Below are positions 49,520 to 62,199 of a stretch of DNA of 64,000 nt, in pieces. The notes under the pieces were generated by a model. It did not search any database and had not been told where the DNA came from. It worked only from the letters and a program-made list of their open reading frames with translations. The position numbers were made by a program, and so were the translations under genes. Source of the DNA: Bradysia coprophila (taxonomy: Eukaryota > Arthropoda > Insecta > Diptera > Sciaridae); the NCBI RefSeq assembly GCF_014529535.1, contig NW_023503616.1:2356001-2420000 (forward strand). Direction: 5' to 3'. Position 1 is the first letter of the stretch. The number at the start of each line of letters is the position of its first letter.

Positions 49520-49635
49520 TACAGCCGTCCGTCAAAGAATGTGATTAACTTTGTTAGTTTTAACATGAATTTTGCTGTAACAAACCACAGGCCAGATTTC
49601 ATCGCTTATTAATGTAGCCGTTGTCGATTTTTTAG

Positions 49636-52600
49636 CTACACTTCGCTCTGCATACAATGGATACTAGAGTCTTGCGATAGTTCATCTAAAGATGATTCTG
49701 TAATTAACAAAAAAAAAGAAAAGAAATATTTTAGGAATGAGTGGAATTTGAATCAATAGCAAAAGTGAATTTACCAAAATTTCCATGAGTTGCATGATAT
49801 AACGATGATTTTGAACTATTATTATTGTTGTTGTTGTTATTATTATTGTTGAGATGTATCGAATTGTGTGAGTTATTTTGAAACGAATACGTTAACTGTA
49901 GATTAATATGTCGACTGTAGGAATTTCCATCGGCATCTCGCGGAACTGTGTGTAAAAATCATTTCGTTATTTATGTGTATAACAAAGCCACAAAAAAAGG
50001 GAGAGAGAAAAGATGAATTACTTTTATTTTTTCCAGCATGGATGTGCTTTTTTTGGCGTGCTCGTGAATTTTGAAACCACACTTGGGTCACACGTTTACT
50101 TAAGCCTGTAACAGAGGCGATCCTTTCCAAATCTTGGCCGTCTGGATTACTATCTATTTGAAAATTTGCTTGTAGTACCTGTAATTGTTCTTCGGTAAAT
50201 GTTGTTCTAACTCGTTTCGCTTTACTTTTATGGTACCCATCGACGTCGCAACCATCTGAAAATTATATGTTCAGTGCAACTGATATCATCAGCATATCAA
50301 CAATGATTTTGCAAGCATATAAAACGTTTACAAAAATCAATCACTTGGAATCGAGACCATGAAACTACCGATTCTTTTCAGTCTTTAAAGCCATTATTGA
50401 TAATCTATTACTTCATTAATTTTAACATACAGTTGAGCAAGGATTTAAAACCACATTAGATTGAGCACATTATTTAATGTCTGTTGTCGTCAATAACAAA
50501 TGACTAACCGTCTGATTCCAAGTCAATCTCAAGAAGTTTGACTAAGATCGCTAACCTAGAACCTACCATCACTGGATGTTGTACCGCCTTCAATCGTTTC
50601 TAAATAATGTGCTTTACATAAAACACGATCGTCCAGTAACGCAAATTGTTCGCCAGTTGACAACTGTCTACCACATGAGTCACACGCGAAACAGGCTAAA
50701 TGGAATACCAATTCACGGGCACGTCTCACCCAATCGGATGACGATATTCCACGAGTGCACTTAGAACACTTTGCACCGAAATTTCTGGAAAAAGAAGGAG
50801 AAAAAAAAACAAACATTAGAAACGATTTCTCTGATCGATTTAGTTGATTAACCACTTAAGAAGTAAGGTGTTGTATGAATTAGAACAAAAAAGAGACTCA
50901 AAGATGATTCAATCAGACAATTTTTAAGCTTACAAGTTATCAAGAATCTTAACTTTATAAATATAAATATTACAGACTTTACATTGACCATCGAGATGTT
51001 TATTTTCGATAAAGTTTTATGGGAGATCGTGATCATATCAACACGTCTTAATCATTCTGAAGAAAAACACTTATTACCGTCCAGATACAATGAATTAGCA
51101 TATTCATTTACCTTTCAAGTGAGGATCTCAACGTGTGAAAAAATTCTTCTTCTACTTAAAATAGAGGCTCCATAAAAAAAAAACTTTGCTTACGTTTGGA
51201 TATCATATAAAAAGGTATTCACACACAGTATACATATCATATCCAACAGTGATACGTAATATCAATAGAACGTCTTTTTATTTTCACAGATAATATTATT
51301 GTGTCCAAGATGACATATCAAAATGCTTTTATATGTAGCAACACAAAGTCGATTTCATTCATTGTTTGTGCTCTCAAAAATATTTTGAAGAAGGATTAAA
51401 AGAACGAGTGGTTTATACTCTATACGAACAATGCCACACAATCTATTGTAAAGATGAAAAACACTTTAAGTTTTATAGTCTAGCGGCTTACGACATTGCA
51501 TTGGCAAAAGAAATGCTTCCAAACGAAGCGATTTACAATGCTGGTGTTATTTCAATATCTAGCCTTTTAATCTCTCACAAACCTAGAAAATATGTGATAT
51601 AGCTGTTGAATATTATTATGATGGCAGTAGAGGCTATGTTAAGTGAATTTGCGTCTAAGTTTTCTTCAGATGTTTTACCAGTTAAATACGTATAAACAGC
51701 GTGTATTTGTTCATCAGCTGGTAAAACAGCTGAAGCGAATTTCCGTTCACGGTGTGCCTTAACCAACTTTAAATGGAAGTGTCGCACCACATCGGATTTT
51801 TTTTGCTAATTCAATAGGGGGAGGTAGACTGGTTACAAAAATAGCAATAATAAGAAAAACGGCTGGGAGAATTTTTTTTGCGACCACTTTGAAGTCATTT
51901 TTCCATACATTTTCATGTATTTTATGAAAATGACAAAAATGTTTTTTTCGCCAAAATACGCATTCACAATTTTTATCATTAAAAAACATTATTTTTAGCA
52001 AAAAATTCTTCTACAGTATGCATCTAAACATTGAGATTTCGTTTATACAGCTATTTGGATATATCAAATTCTGCTGGACATGAAAAATAAATTGGGTGTA
52101 TAAACGAAATCTCAGTGTTTAGAGGCATACTGTAGAAGAATTTTTTGCTAAAAATAATGTTTTTTAATGATAAAAATTGTGAATGCGTATTTTGGCGAAA
52201 AAAACATTTTTGTCATTTTCATAAAATACATGAAAATGTATGGAAAAATGACTTCAAAGTGGTCGCAAAAAAAATTCTCCCAGCCGTTTTTCTTATTATT
52301 GCTATTTTTGTAACCAGACTACCTCCCCCTATTGAATTAGCAAAAAAAATCCGATGTGGTGCGACACTTCCATTTAAAGTTGGTTAAGGCACACCGTGCG
52401 TTGATATTAACTGTAAAATCTTTTACTTCAGTTGTTTCAACATACTTTTCGCTGTATAACTCTCGTAAGACAACATTAGCTGTAGCTGATAGATTCATTT
52501 GCTGCCGTCCAATAGATACGATGTAGCCGGACTATGCTTTAAAAAAATTGATTTTTCAAATTTAACTTTGTCAACAGTTGTCGAGACGGGATGGTGTTTT

Positions 52601-55506
52601 GGGTTACAACAATTAAAAGTATAGCCTTTAAATGCAACCAGCATATTCACTTTTCATGACTTATTTTTCTGTAAGTAGTGAATTATAAATGATCGAACAG
52701 TGATGATCAGTTTCGGGGAAAGATTCAACTGAAAGTGGTTTATAGAAGAATTTATAACAAAGACTGTTTTCAAAAAGGAAAGGATGGAGAATTTAACAAC
52801 AAAGCAAAAGCTTTACGGACAGCAATTATTCAACGTAACAAATTCATATTTCATTACCCGTAAACCTAAATATTATTAATGATTTTATTGATATCGATTA
52901 TTGAAATTTTTCTACAACAAATCTATCCATGCGTTCGCCGCTCATTAATCTCACGTTTTACAGATCAAGTGTATATGCTATTGGTAAAGTTTTAGATAAT
53001 GGACCCCCCACATATCAAAAGAAAATTTCTTTTTCTGGAACCGAACAAAAGCCATTTTATCATGCAAATAACAAGATCGAATTCAAGTCGAAGAGTCGAT
53101 AAATCTTTATTTTCAGAAAAAAAATGAGTTTAATAGAAAACTGAAATGATTTATCAGAAGTATTTTACTGAAAAAATAGTGATATTCCAGCAATTCTCTG
53201 ATAAATAAATAGCGAAAACTATACGTAACTTAACGATCACAACAACAAGACATAGGATGTGGAGTGATCACCGCAGAAGTTCAGAATTGATAGTAACAGT
53301 AGATTACAGCAGATTACAGCATGTAAATGGCCGATTACAAAGTTTGCGGGCCAGAGCGGAACGAAGCCCGTAATTGCGCTAAATGTAATTAGGCCATCTT
53401 CATGGTCTGTCCTGTATTGTGCTTTAGTTGAAAACCACAACAATAAAATTTTAATCATTTCCAAAATTGGGGCAGTGTATATAAGATGTAAATTCAACGC
53501 AAAATTAGTTGGGAGCCTATAATTCGTATAGCACTGTCGTATCTGTTACTTCTTTTGATATAATCGGTTTCAAGAGATCGGTGCAAAATTTCCTTTCCTA
53601 TAAAAGCGATTTTGTTGTTAAGCTCACATTACTCAGAGCTTGTCGTTGATTTTATGCCACTGCTATCCATAACAGTTGAATAACCGTGCAAAGAATTAGT
53701 GGGACAATTTTATTACAACATATGATGAACAATGTGATAATACATAAAAGTCTGATTATTTTTGTATTGTACAGACCAGAACAACCAAAGTCGAATAATT
53801 GTTTTGCGTGCAAGCAACAATTGAGTTTTTTATTCGTTTTATTTTGTTATCAATTTTCAGACTTAAGGTCTATATGCTTCAAAATTTTAATTAGGAAATT
53901 AAATAAAAACCGGTTTGTAAGGCTTTTATGCGTGGTACAGCAGTTTTGTACAGGACCTTGTTAACCTCTTACAATCATCTGTTATCGATAACGACATCAG
54001 GAATAAACGACCAGTACTGACTGATGCGGTCCTATATAGCAAAAATTATGTTTAAAAAAAATGAAGTAATAGATTTGAAATCAATCAATGGTTAGATCTA
54101 ATGAAGTAATAGATCTGATAGTTTGGTTTTTGATATACTTTTGCCATGTGAAAGGTTATTTGGTATATTATCTAAAAGTAAACTTTCCGTTGAGTTTTGT
54201 TTTGTAATCCGAAATTTAAAGCAAATACGGTAAGCAACTCAGAAAATGAATTCACTTAGGACACTAGCCTGAGACAATTATTGATTTATCTGACAGACAT
54301 CTTATATTTCGATTTGTATTAATAAAAACAGCATAATTAGAAGAAGAAGTGAGTATGTTTGATCAACAACAATATTTACCGATCGACTACTGTAATTCAA
54401 CGATAAAGTCGGTATTGTTCTCAAATTAGGTAACACACAACCGATATTTGTTCTAATCTGCCCAAATTCAATATTTATTCGACTAATTTGTTGAAGGTCA
54501 AAAAACAAAAAACCGTCTGATTGCGATAATAATGTGGTAATGTGCTATCGTTTTTGCTCTTATTATGCCACTCGCAACAATAACCGATATTGTCTACCAA
54601 ATGTCTATGAAATATTGAAAGAAAAGAAACGTTTATGGACTGAAGAAGAAGAAAAAAAACTGAAGAAGCCGAACACAAGTTATTGTTGAATTTCAGTTTC
54701 ACCTCTATCAACCATCCAAACAGATTACAATGACATAATTCAAATTATTTCGCTAAATTATGTTCGAAAACATTTCTAATACAAAGAAGATTTTTTTTTG
54801 TTGTAGTTTTGCCCGAAACTTCAGTTTAGAAAAAAACAACAAACTTACATAACAAAACGCGATTGCAATAAAATAATAATAATAAATATGTTAAGGAAAA
54901 TTAATTGGTCAGTTACCATATTTTATCAATGAATGTTTATTTAAATGAGCAACATGAAAAACATTAAAAATATGTTAATTCGGTTGGCCCACCGAAAAAT
55001 GTTTTTTTTTTCTTTATTTTGATATCTTCTCTGTTACTTTAATCGAATGGCATTGCTGTCGATTTTCTGACCTAATTTGCATAAAAACATTTTTAAATTT
55101 AATTTTATACGTAATTCGGCATGTATTTTACCGAGATGTTTATGGACTTTTAAGTATTTTTATCGTCTTTTTTATACATTTTCTGATAAAAAAAGACCTT
55201 TTTACTTCTTGAGCTGTGTTAGCCTAAACATTTTTATTTCTACCATTAAAACCACTTGACAAAATCCTATTCTATTTTATGTAAATGGGTTAGTAGCCAC
55301 AAGATATATTTTAGTTTTTCTTACTTTGCATAATCGGCTTTACAATAAACTTGACGTTCCCTAAGAAAGCATGATGGTTGTCTGTCTAATGGTGTCAGGC
55401 ATATGCAGCATCTGAGGCAACTTCCATGCCAAGAGCATCCACCAACTTCGAGAAAATAACGATCGGATATTGGTTCCCCACATGATGTACATTGGCGGAG
55501 CTCCGT
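49636..55506 (-). CDS. Awh: Arrowhead-type LIM-homeodomain transcription factor (5' end missing)
   Basis: Minus exons 55506-55325 (LIM1), 50784-50567 (LIM2), 50255-50022 (homeodomain), 49945-49775 and 49697-49636 join in phase and encode 288 residues. LIM1 holds [22 protein letters not shown]2 [20 protein letters not shown] and [13 protein letters not shown]. The homeodomain begins [20 protein letters not shown] and has [12 protein letters not shown] in helix 3 (Gln50, Asn51). The C-terminus has [12 protein letters not shown] and ends [19 protein letters not shown]. This is the Lhx6/8 class, closest to Drosophila Arrowhead, a nuclear regulator of imaginal-cell and neuronal fates. A run of about ten Asn sits at 49807-49840 (ATT/GTT repeats). 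Only the start-codon exon (Met plus one or two residues in the fly) is missing; it should lie above 55506. Confidence 0.93.
50402..50505 (+). repeat. ATCTKTTACTTCATT-family element in an Awh intron
   Basis: Starts AATCTATTACTTCATTAATT and ends GTCGTCAATAACAAATGACT followed by AACCG. It sits in the intron between the LIM2 and homeobox exons. Confidence 0.7.
51748..52398. mobile_element. 651-bp foldback element with ~300-bp nearly identical arms
   Basis: The left arm (51748 to ~52048) and the right arm (~52099 to 52398) are inverse complements over their whole length with very few differences, around a ~50-bp loop. The outer ends are CACGGTGTGCCTTAACCAAC and its inverse complement. Each arm is open for 80 codons in the outward direction, and the two translations differ by one residue (Ser/Arg). 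No transposase is present. The arm identity points to a very recent insertion or to gene conversion. The element lies in the Awh LIM1-LIM2 intron. The 80-codon frame has a hydrophobic segment but no recognisable family, so I do not call it a gene. Confidence 0.88.
52416..52497 (+). repeat. ATCTKTTACTTCATT-family element next to the foldback
   Basis: Starts AAATCTTTTACTTCAGTTGT and lies 18 bases after the foldback element. Its right end is diverged. Confidence 0.6.
53540..53686 (+). repeat. ATCTKTTACTTCATT-family element, long form
   Basis: Starts TATCTGTTACTTCTTTTGAT and ends GCTATCCATAACAGTTGAAT with AACCG after it. Confidence 0.65.
53975..54075 (-). repeat. ATCTKTTACTTCATT-family element, well preserved
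   Basis: On the minus strand it starts AAATCTATTACTTCATTTTT and ends GTCGTTATCGATAACAGATG. The central part reads GGACCGCATCAGTCAGTAC. It is the clearest full copy (about 101 bp). Confidence 0.8.
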
Positions 55507-55769
55507 CTATAAATAGAAATAGTTTTGGATTAAGATTTACAGGAAATTTATTGTAACAGCTTAACGTTACATCTCTGTACGTTTTATAGTGCCGGATGAT
55601 GATCTGTTTTGAACCAATTACAGTTAAAAACCAATCTGTGGTTTTTATCTGATGGATTATTTAAAAAGTTGGTAACCTTTTTACAGACTTCCACGACTGG
55701 TTGTCCAACAGTGTTATTATCGAGTCTCCTCATTTTTTCATGGAAGCATTTACGATAACTTGAAATCAT

Positions 55770-55853
55770 AATCTTTTACTACATACGTTTTAACATTTGT
55801 TTTGCATTATTAGTGCATGGGACTAATATGTGGCTTTAATGTCGATAACAGAT
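55770..55853 (+). repeat. ATCTKTTACTTCATT-family element
   Basis: Starts AATCTTTTACTACATACGTT and ends TAATGTCGATAACAGATGAC. It lies just upstream (in Awh orientation) of the LIM1 exon. Confidence 0.75.
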
Positions 55854-56034
55854 GACATAATCGTAAACAAATTTTTCTAGAAGTAGATTCAAGCATTAGT
55901 GCTATAGAATAGGGTACTTAAACTTTCCAGTGTGTCACACATCTGTTCATTGTTTAAATAATTGGAATACGTGGTTTATTTATTAATTTTTATTTTTCCG
56001 AGCTTTCGCACTGTAAAACATTGTAAAAACAATT

Positions 56035-56098
56035 CCCTACAAAATAGTACTCTATTTGGCAGCTATAGACTATGATCACTTTTGCGTGAAGTGCGTTG
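56035..56098. repeat. CAACGCACTTC-family element end
   Basis: Contains ACAAAATAGTACTCTATTTGGCAG and ends CACTTTTGCGTGAAGTGCGTTG-like sequence, both shared with 45405-45548. Only one end is clear. Confidence 0.55.
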
Positions 56099-57723
56099 CT
56101 CAAGTCAAATTAAAAGAAAAAAACAATTTTGTCGTATAGTTTGCGGATCCATTACATAAAACAAATTTTGAAATTCTCCAAATGGCCACAAATTATGATG
56201 CAAACAATTTTGGGCATTCGTGGCATTCGTGCGAGTTCAACGAGCTATCGCACGCTAAAATCAGTGATCATTTAGTCGGAAGTAATATGTCTTTTTGTAA
56301 CTAAGGAATTTACATAGAAATTGGTTGATGCCTTAAACGAAATGGAAAATCATAGATTGTGGCTTTGTTTGTTACTTATAGTTAGAGACGTTTCTCCTCG
56401 AGTCAAATTCTTATTGTTAGAATTTTTGAGTTCAGGCGCAGAATGCGTTGCCACGGTACAGTTTTGAAAGTATTCATAAGGACTTGCGTCACATTTTACT
56501 CTTTTAAGAGTTTTTGACTGATCATCCTTGTACAACAAATCTCGCCCAACCAAAGTAGTTTACTTTCCAACGAACTTTCACTCCCCAGTGATTTTTCACA
56601 TTATACATACCACATACCTACTGTACTCATTAATAACTATTTTATTGTTGCAAGCAAAATATTCAAGGATGTGTAAGGATGTATATGACTAAATAATCGT
56701 TTTAGACCCCTAAAATTTTAATATATTTTCCGATCCAATGAAAAGCAATATTTTTGACTTTATAAATTGTTTATGCAAGATGTGTTGTGTGTATATACAA
56801 TCATCTATGAATATGAATAATTTTTCTATTCAATTTCGTCTACAACATTGAATGTTTAGAATGCATTCTATGTTGTCATGTACCGTAAAACCTCGCGCCC
56901 AGCATAAATGTTTAACCGCATTTATTTGGCATGGCAAAATAACCAACCAACCCTCTCAATAAAAACAAAATAGAAAAATTTGAAACACAAATTGGGGACC
57001 ATGTACCATGCACATTCCATTCTATACATTGATTCGGAGAGTGAGAGAGATTGGCAATGGAATATATTTACGAAAAATTGCTACTTTAAACACATGTATG
57101 AAATTCAAATAAATGGTGTGAACATATGTTTCAGAGGGGATGAAATTCGTGTTACGTTTTGCATTCGAATGATTCTGTAACAGAAACGTATACACAAGAA
57201 AAATAGTGGAGTACGCAGTTTCAAGGGTAGATTTCTGAATTCACATTACATCCATTAGTATGAGTGAAATGAAATTTTAGGGTTTTTTTAACAATGATTT
57301 TTGGAAGAAGACTGTAATGGGAATTTACCATGTTACAAAGTAGTCTTGTTGTTAGTTGAATATGTTGGTTGGTACATATATATACGTACAGATTGATGGG
57401 CCAATTTTTTTTTTATTATTTCAGTTGAATATTGCTTTATATCACACACAATCTGACAATCGTGAGAATTATCAAACTGAAATCAATTTTGAACTTTGAT
57501 TTTTATTTCCGCATGATATAATCGTAAAAGATGTGTGGAGGAAGTATTATGTTTCCTTTCGACTCAACTATATTGTGGTAAAGTTAACTTGAATGATAGC
57601 TCGTTTCCTTATCTGTTCAGCTATACCTGTTGGTAGTTTTGTATTTGAAAAAACTGGGTGTAAATAAATGCAGTTAAAATGCAGTTTGTGTTAGACGTAA
57701 TTTCACCCATATAAGTAACGGGT

Positions 57724-57807
57724 AATCATCGGTCATCGAAAGCAATAAGATAAGTAAACAAATGCCTCTTGTCTGAGGTTATGTTAAAAATAATGAAGTA
57801 AAAGATT
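57724..57807 (-). repeat. ATCTKTTACTTCATT-family element
   Basis: On the minus strand AAATCTTTTACTTCATTATT, later TTGCTTTCGATGACCGATGA, a diverged form of the ...ATCGATAACAGATGA end. Confidence 0.6.
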
Positions 57808-58659
57808 TTTTATCATATAAGTGAATTTGGTCAATCCGAGACGAATACGAAGCAACAAACTCATGAGCACATGAATTTTCAATTTTGTAATGATTTGTCA
57901 CCGACTTTTTTTTGTCGTTGCGTCATTTCTTATGGGTTAATTATCCAAAATGATTTAGACCATTTAAAATTTTTTAAAGTTAGCAACATCGAACTTATCT
58001 ATACCCTAGGAACTGTAAAAAAATATCTAGGATCTTGGACTGCTTCTTAAGTAACTATTGATGTAATCTTTATTTCAAAGTAGTGTACTGTGCTTGGCTT
58101 TTATTTTCATGTAATGTTGCAGTATGCAACTTCATAATGTAAACAACCATATCACTTTCGTGCTATGAAACAACTTTGCACATGGAAACGAGCCCTGTAT
58201 TATAAAGAGTAAAAAATGTAGTGCTGCCATGACGACCAGTACAGTCCTAGCCTCTTTTATCGCGAAATATGCAAAACGAAAATTTGATATAAGTCTGTGC
58301 ACTTAGAGATAGGGCATGGGACGACGGACTAGTTTACCCTGAAAACTACAAAAGCGCCATCCTTTTTCTCATAGCTGAATACGGTTGTTAAAGAGCTGAA
58401 GAGAATTTGCTGACAAATAGTGAAACCGTCAACAATATCCATGCCCTATTGTTTATCAAATTAAGAAATAGAGCTTGTTAAATGGCTCAATAAATAGGGA
58501 AATGATGTTTGGAAACTAAAGCTCGAATGTAATAGATTTTCGTAAATTTCTAGAGGTTTGTTCCAAATAACTGTAAACATGAATTTTGACTGGCCGAACG
58601 AACACGATTTCATTCATAGAGATCGGTTTTCATATAAATATTGATGACATGTTCGCATA

Positions 58660-59405
58660 GTCGGTTGGCCTGTAGAGGCGCTACATTTTTTCATAGTACT
58701 TCATTATCACTGTACTATTTTTTGTGTAACAACTTCACATTGATTCATTTACATGAAATGTCACTGCAGTGAAGTTTGTTCATGAAAAAATAATTCAGTG
58801 ACAGCAGACTTTTGATGAAGAAAAGTAGTAAATTGTAATAGATTTTACCCTTAGTTTCTAAACTCCATTCTCCTATAAATTTGACAGTAATTTGACAATT
58901 CGTATGGCCTTGGAACAGACCTATAGTTCTCATCGGTTTGTGAAACTGATGTCAGTAATGCAGTGGATTACTTTGACGATTTTGTGATTAGTTATCATAG
59001 CCAACCTCAAAAAAGCGGAATATTATTTAAATTCCTGCAAATCCAGCAACAAATTTTAGAAATTTGTTCGAGCAATTCAACGCTTTTATTTTCTTTGACT
59101 TCAAATATAAACATTTCACGGTTACTAAAAATGTTTAATTCAATTTTCCATTAGCATTTTCTATGTTAACTGTTTTCCTAAAAAATATTTCAAAAACTTC
59201 CCCTCTTTGCGAAGTTGGCTGTGTTTAGTTTGCACACAATTTTTGGCATGCGATCGCACTGCCAGTCGTCAACCGAAGAAATCTAATAGATTTCTATTTC
59301 ATCATAAAATTACTAATGTCAGAGATCTATTTTTTGAGAACTAACTTCCAAAGAAATAAAGAATGAAGTACTGAAACATTTGTGGAGCCTCTACAGGCCA
59401 CCCGA
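58660..59405. mobile_element. 746-bp element with GTCGGKTGGCCTGTAGAGGC ends
   Basis: The left end GTCGGTTGGCCTGTAGAGGC and the right end GCCTCTACAGGCCACCCGAC are inverse complements with one mismatch. An inner hairpin near 58735-58790 matches that in the 43948 copy. No transposase frame is recognised. Target duplication is not clear. Confidence 0.75.
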
Positions 59406-61710
59406 CGTTTAATATTACTCCGGACAATTATTTTGGCGGTAATTTCTTAAGACTAATAGATTAAGTAAATTGTATCAATCTACAGTCAAATAGGTGTGAG
59501 AAGCAAATCGTGTTAAACTGACAAGCTCTGAGTATGGTACCTTAAATGTAAAATGAATGTTAAAACAATTGAAGTACAAGATTCGTTAATAATACTGGTC
59601 ATATGATTCCCGTCTGTAACAGGTTAAGTTGGCGTAACGATTGTTTGTTCGAATGTTCTTCTTGTAGAACCGCAGAAAAAAGTAAATTTCAAATGTTTTA
59701 ATTTAACAGAAGATATCCGAGCCGGTCTTTGTCAATTACCCTGTTATATACCATCAACAAAATGGTCTATTTATGGAAAGTAATATTATAGCTACCTCAA
59801 TTATATGATTAATGGTTATCTTTTTGATAGATCTTAGCACCTAACATATAATTACTAAATTGTTTGGCAGTTTTGTGCTACCTTACACAAATCTAATTTA
59901 ATGACCGGAATTTCGGTTAGTTTCTGCTAATGATCTTTAAATTAAATTCCACTTTTTTTTTACTCTCCATAACGACGATCTCGATAAAACTGTGCATGGT
60001 AGATGTATTATTATCGTCGTTAAGGTTATACAACAGCGAAAATACAAAACATTGAAAATGGATTTATGAAAGAAGACCATGTGAAAAATCTTCTTTCCAA
60101 AACCTATTAATATTAAAAATCATTCAAAAATCCATTCATCATTTTATCCTTTAAATAAAAAAAAAAACTGTTATCGTCTAACCAACCAGATTCTTCACAA
60201 AACAACAGAGTGTGGAAAAAAATATGTTCAAGCAGATGTTTCCCGAAGTCATACATCAAGTGTTGTTGTGTTGTAGTACCACAAATAATTGTTCAAACTC
60301 GTAAGCATAATCCGTGACACTTACCTTTGTCGGTTATACGTATAGTGATAGATTAGGTGAAAAAAATTGATTTTATTGATGAGATTTTGATAATAAGTGT
60401 TTCCAAATCATGTTTAACCTTTAAGAAGTTTTATTACAAAACATTCCGACTGGCCAATAGAGAAGCTCCATTGACTGTTGTAACATTTTTTTTTAAACAA
60501 AAAAATCAAACACAATCTGTCTTCTTTCACAGGCGGCAAGCATATCGATATCAGCAGTGTTATTATAGGTTCCAATAATTCTGTATGTTTATCTAGCAAG
60601 TTTCAGTAGATTTGATGCAAAAACTTTTAGTTCTTGTCTTGTAAAATTCAATCGGTTGTGCTAGGAGTATATCTTAGGGTCAGAGCATACTTTTGTCGCT
60701 GATATCGATAACATTCTAATAGCTGTCCGCTAAAGGTTAACACTTGTAAATTTCGTACTTAACTGTGGTTTCACCAAGAGCAATAAAAATCCTATAAATT
60801 AAATGAAAGCAAAATAAGTTCGTCATTCCATCATCAAAGAGCAACGTACTTAATTCAATTTTCATAAATGTTGCGACAAAGAAAAGGTGCTATGTCCATC
60901 CATTGACGCCACTTTTCTGGGTATTTGATATTTTAAACACACAAAAATCTATACCAAAAAGTCAAATGCCTCCTCTAACAATAAAACATACAGTCCATGA
61001 TATATCCATTTAACTAATATTATGTGTCCATAAAAAAACATAATAAACTTCCCTAATCAAAACCATAGTCCTGTGTAGGTTTTTCATAAATTTTTACAAC
61101 TGTTTTAGGTGTAAGTTAACAACCAAACCCCCTGTGAAGTTCGTCTTTTTTCTCTATTCTATGCGAGCCTCAAGTACTTTTGAACATGGATATAAATAGT
61201 TTATTATTTAACACGCCTTTCAAGAACTACAATAAAAGCCGTGTCCCGTGTTACATGCAGTTATTCAGCCACAAACTATACAGAAAAAAAATCTATTTTA
61301 GCATAAGGGTAGAACGATGCATATGCGTATATATACGTCCATTGTACATACCTATCTACTATATCAATGATTGACTGATCTTTTTTGTAAAATACAAAGT
61401 CTTTGCGATTTTATTGCTATTGAAAAATTATCACCTGGTGAGGAAGGTTTGTGCCATAAAATTGTGACCCAATATTTTTTGGGACGGTTTAGGTCTGTTA
61501 TCGAAAACGGAAATCAAGAAAATCGGCAGATATAACGAAGACTAGTGTGACCTTATGCAATAACATACTTCTTGAAAATAAGTGATCAAGATTTTCGATC
61601 GATTAAAATAGATCAAAATAAGTAAACAGATTCGGTAATTACGCAAGATATGGTTGCCGTATAGGAAAGGTTAAAACAAACAAATAAACAATCTACTCTA
61701 CAAGCTAGAA

Positions 61711-61805
61711 TATGCTATCGATAAGGGTTTCAGGAACAAAAGGCACACTTCGACTGATGCGATCTTATACAGAAAAATGATGTTTTAACAAAATGAAGTA
61801 AAAGA
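61711..61805 (-). repeat. ATCTKTTACTTCATT-family element
   Basis: On the minus strand TCTTTTACTTCATTTTGTTA, AAGATCGCATCAGTCGAAGT in the middle, and a diverged CTTATCGATAGC end. Confidence 0.65.
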
Positions 61806-62199
61806 CAAGGTAAAAGATCTGAAATCAACATCTTGAAAATACTTCGATCAAACGAAGTAACTGCTTCAATATGCTTCCGTCCGTTAAAGGTTAATATTGT
61901 TGATATGCTGTGGCCACCTATTATATGGAAAGTTAGAGATAAGAGACATTTTTTGATTTTATAACTGTCAGTAAACGTAAAACTTCAAAAGTTTATACAA
62001 AACGGATAAATTTCTTCTAATTTTCTAGTTTTCCGTCGACTATTATAAATCGTAGTATAGTATGATTGCAAGAAAAACGTACTACTATCAAAGGAATCGA
62101 GATGCTTTTCCAACCTATGCTTACGAGAGAATGTAAACCCAGTGCACCTGCTTATATGTATGCATCAAGCTCGTTATGTCCGAAAAAATAATTCGTCTG

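Larger units (their letters stand above)
29156..49635. other. ~20-kb gene desert downstream of Rai1-B and of Awh
   Basis: No gene can be supported across this AT-rich stretch. Open frames are all under about 110 codons, and many are Phe/Leu/Ile-rich, as chance gives in AT-rich DNA. It carries many short inverted-repeat elements (listed separately). Because Awh is a developmental regulator, part of this region may hold its enhancers, but I see no direct sequence sign of that. Confidence 0.5.
50785..55324 (-). other. Awh: 4.5-kb Awh intron between LIM1 and LIM2 exons
   Basis: Contains the foldback element and at least four copies of the ATCTKTTACTTC family. No nested gene is supported. Confidence 0.7.

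Noticed and set aside
51759-52387. The two mirrored 80-codon frames as real genes
   Set aside because: They lie in the arms of one foldback element, and their identity follows from the arm identity, so it is not evidence of selection.
56350-56553. Minus-strand 67-codon frame as the Awh first exon
   Set aside because: The expected Awh start exon should end in phase 0 just before the Thr-Glu-Leu codons; no donor fits here.
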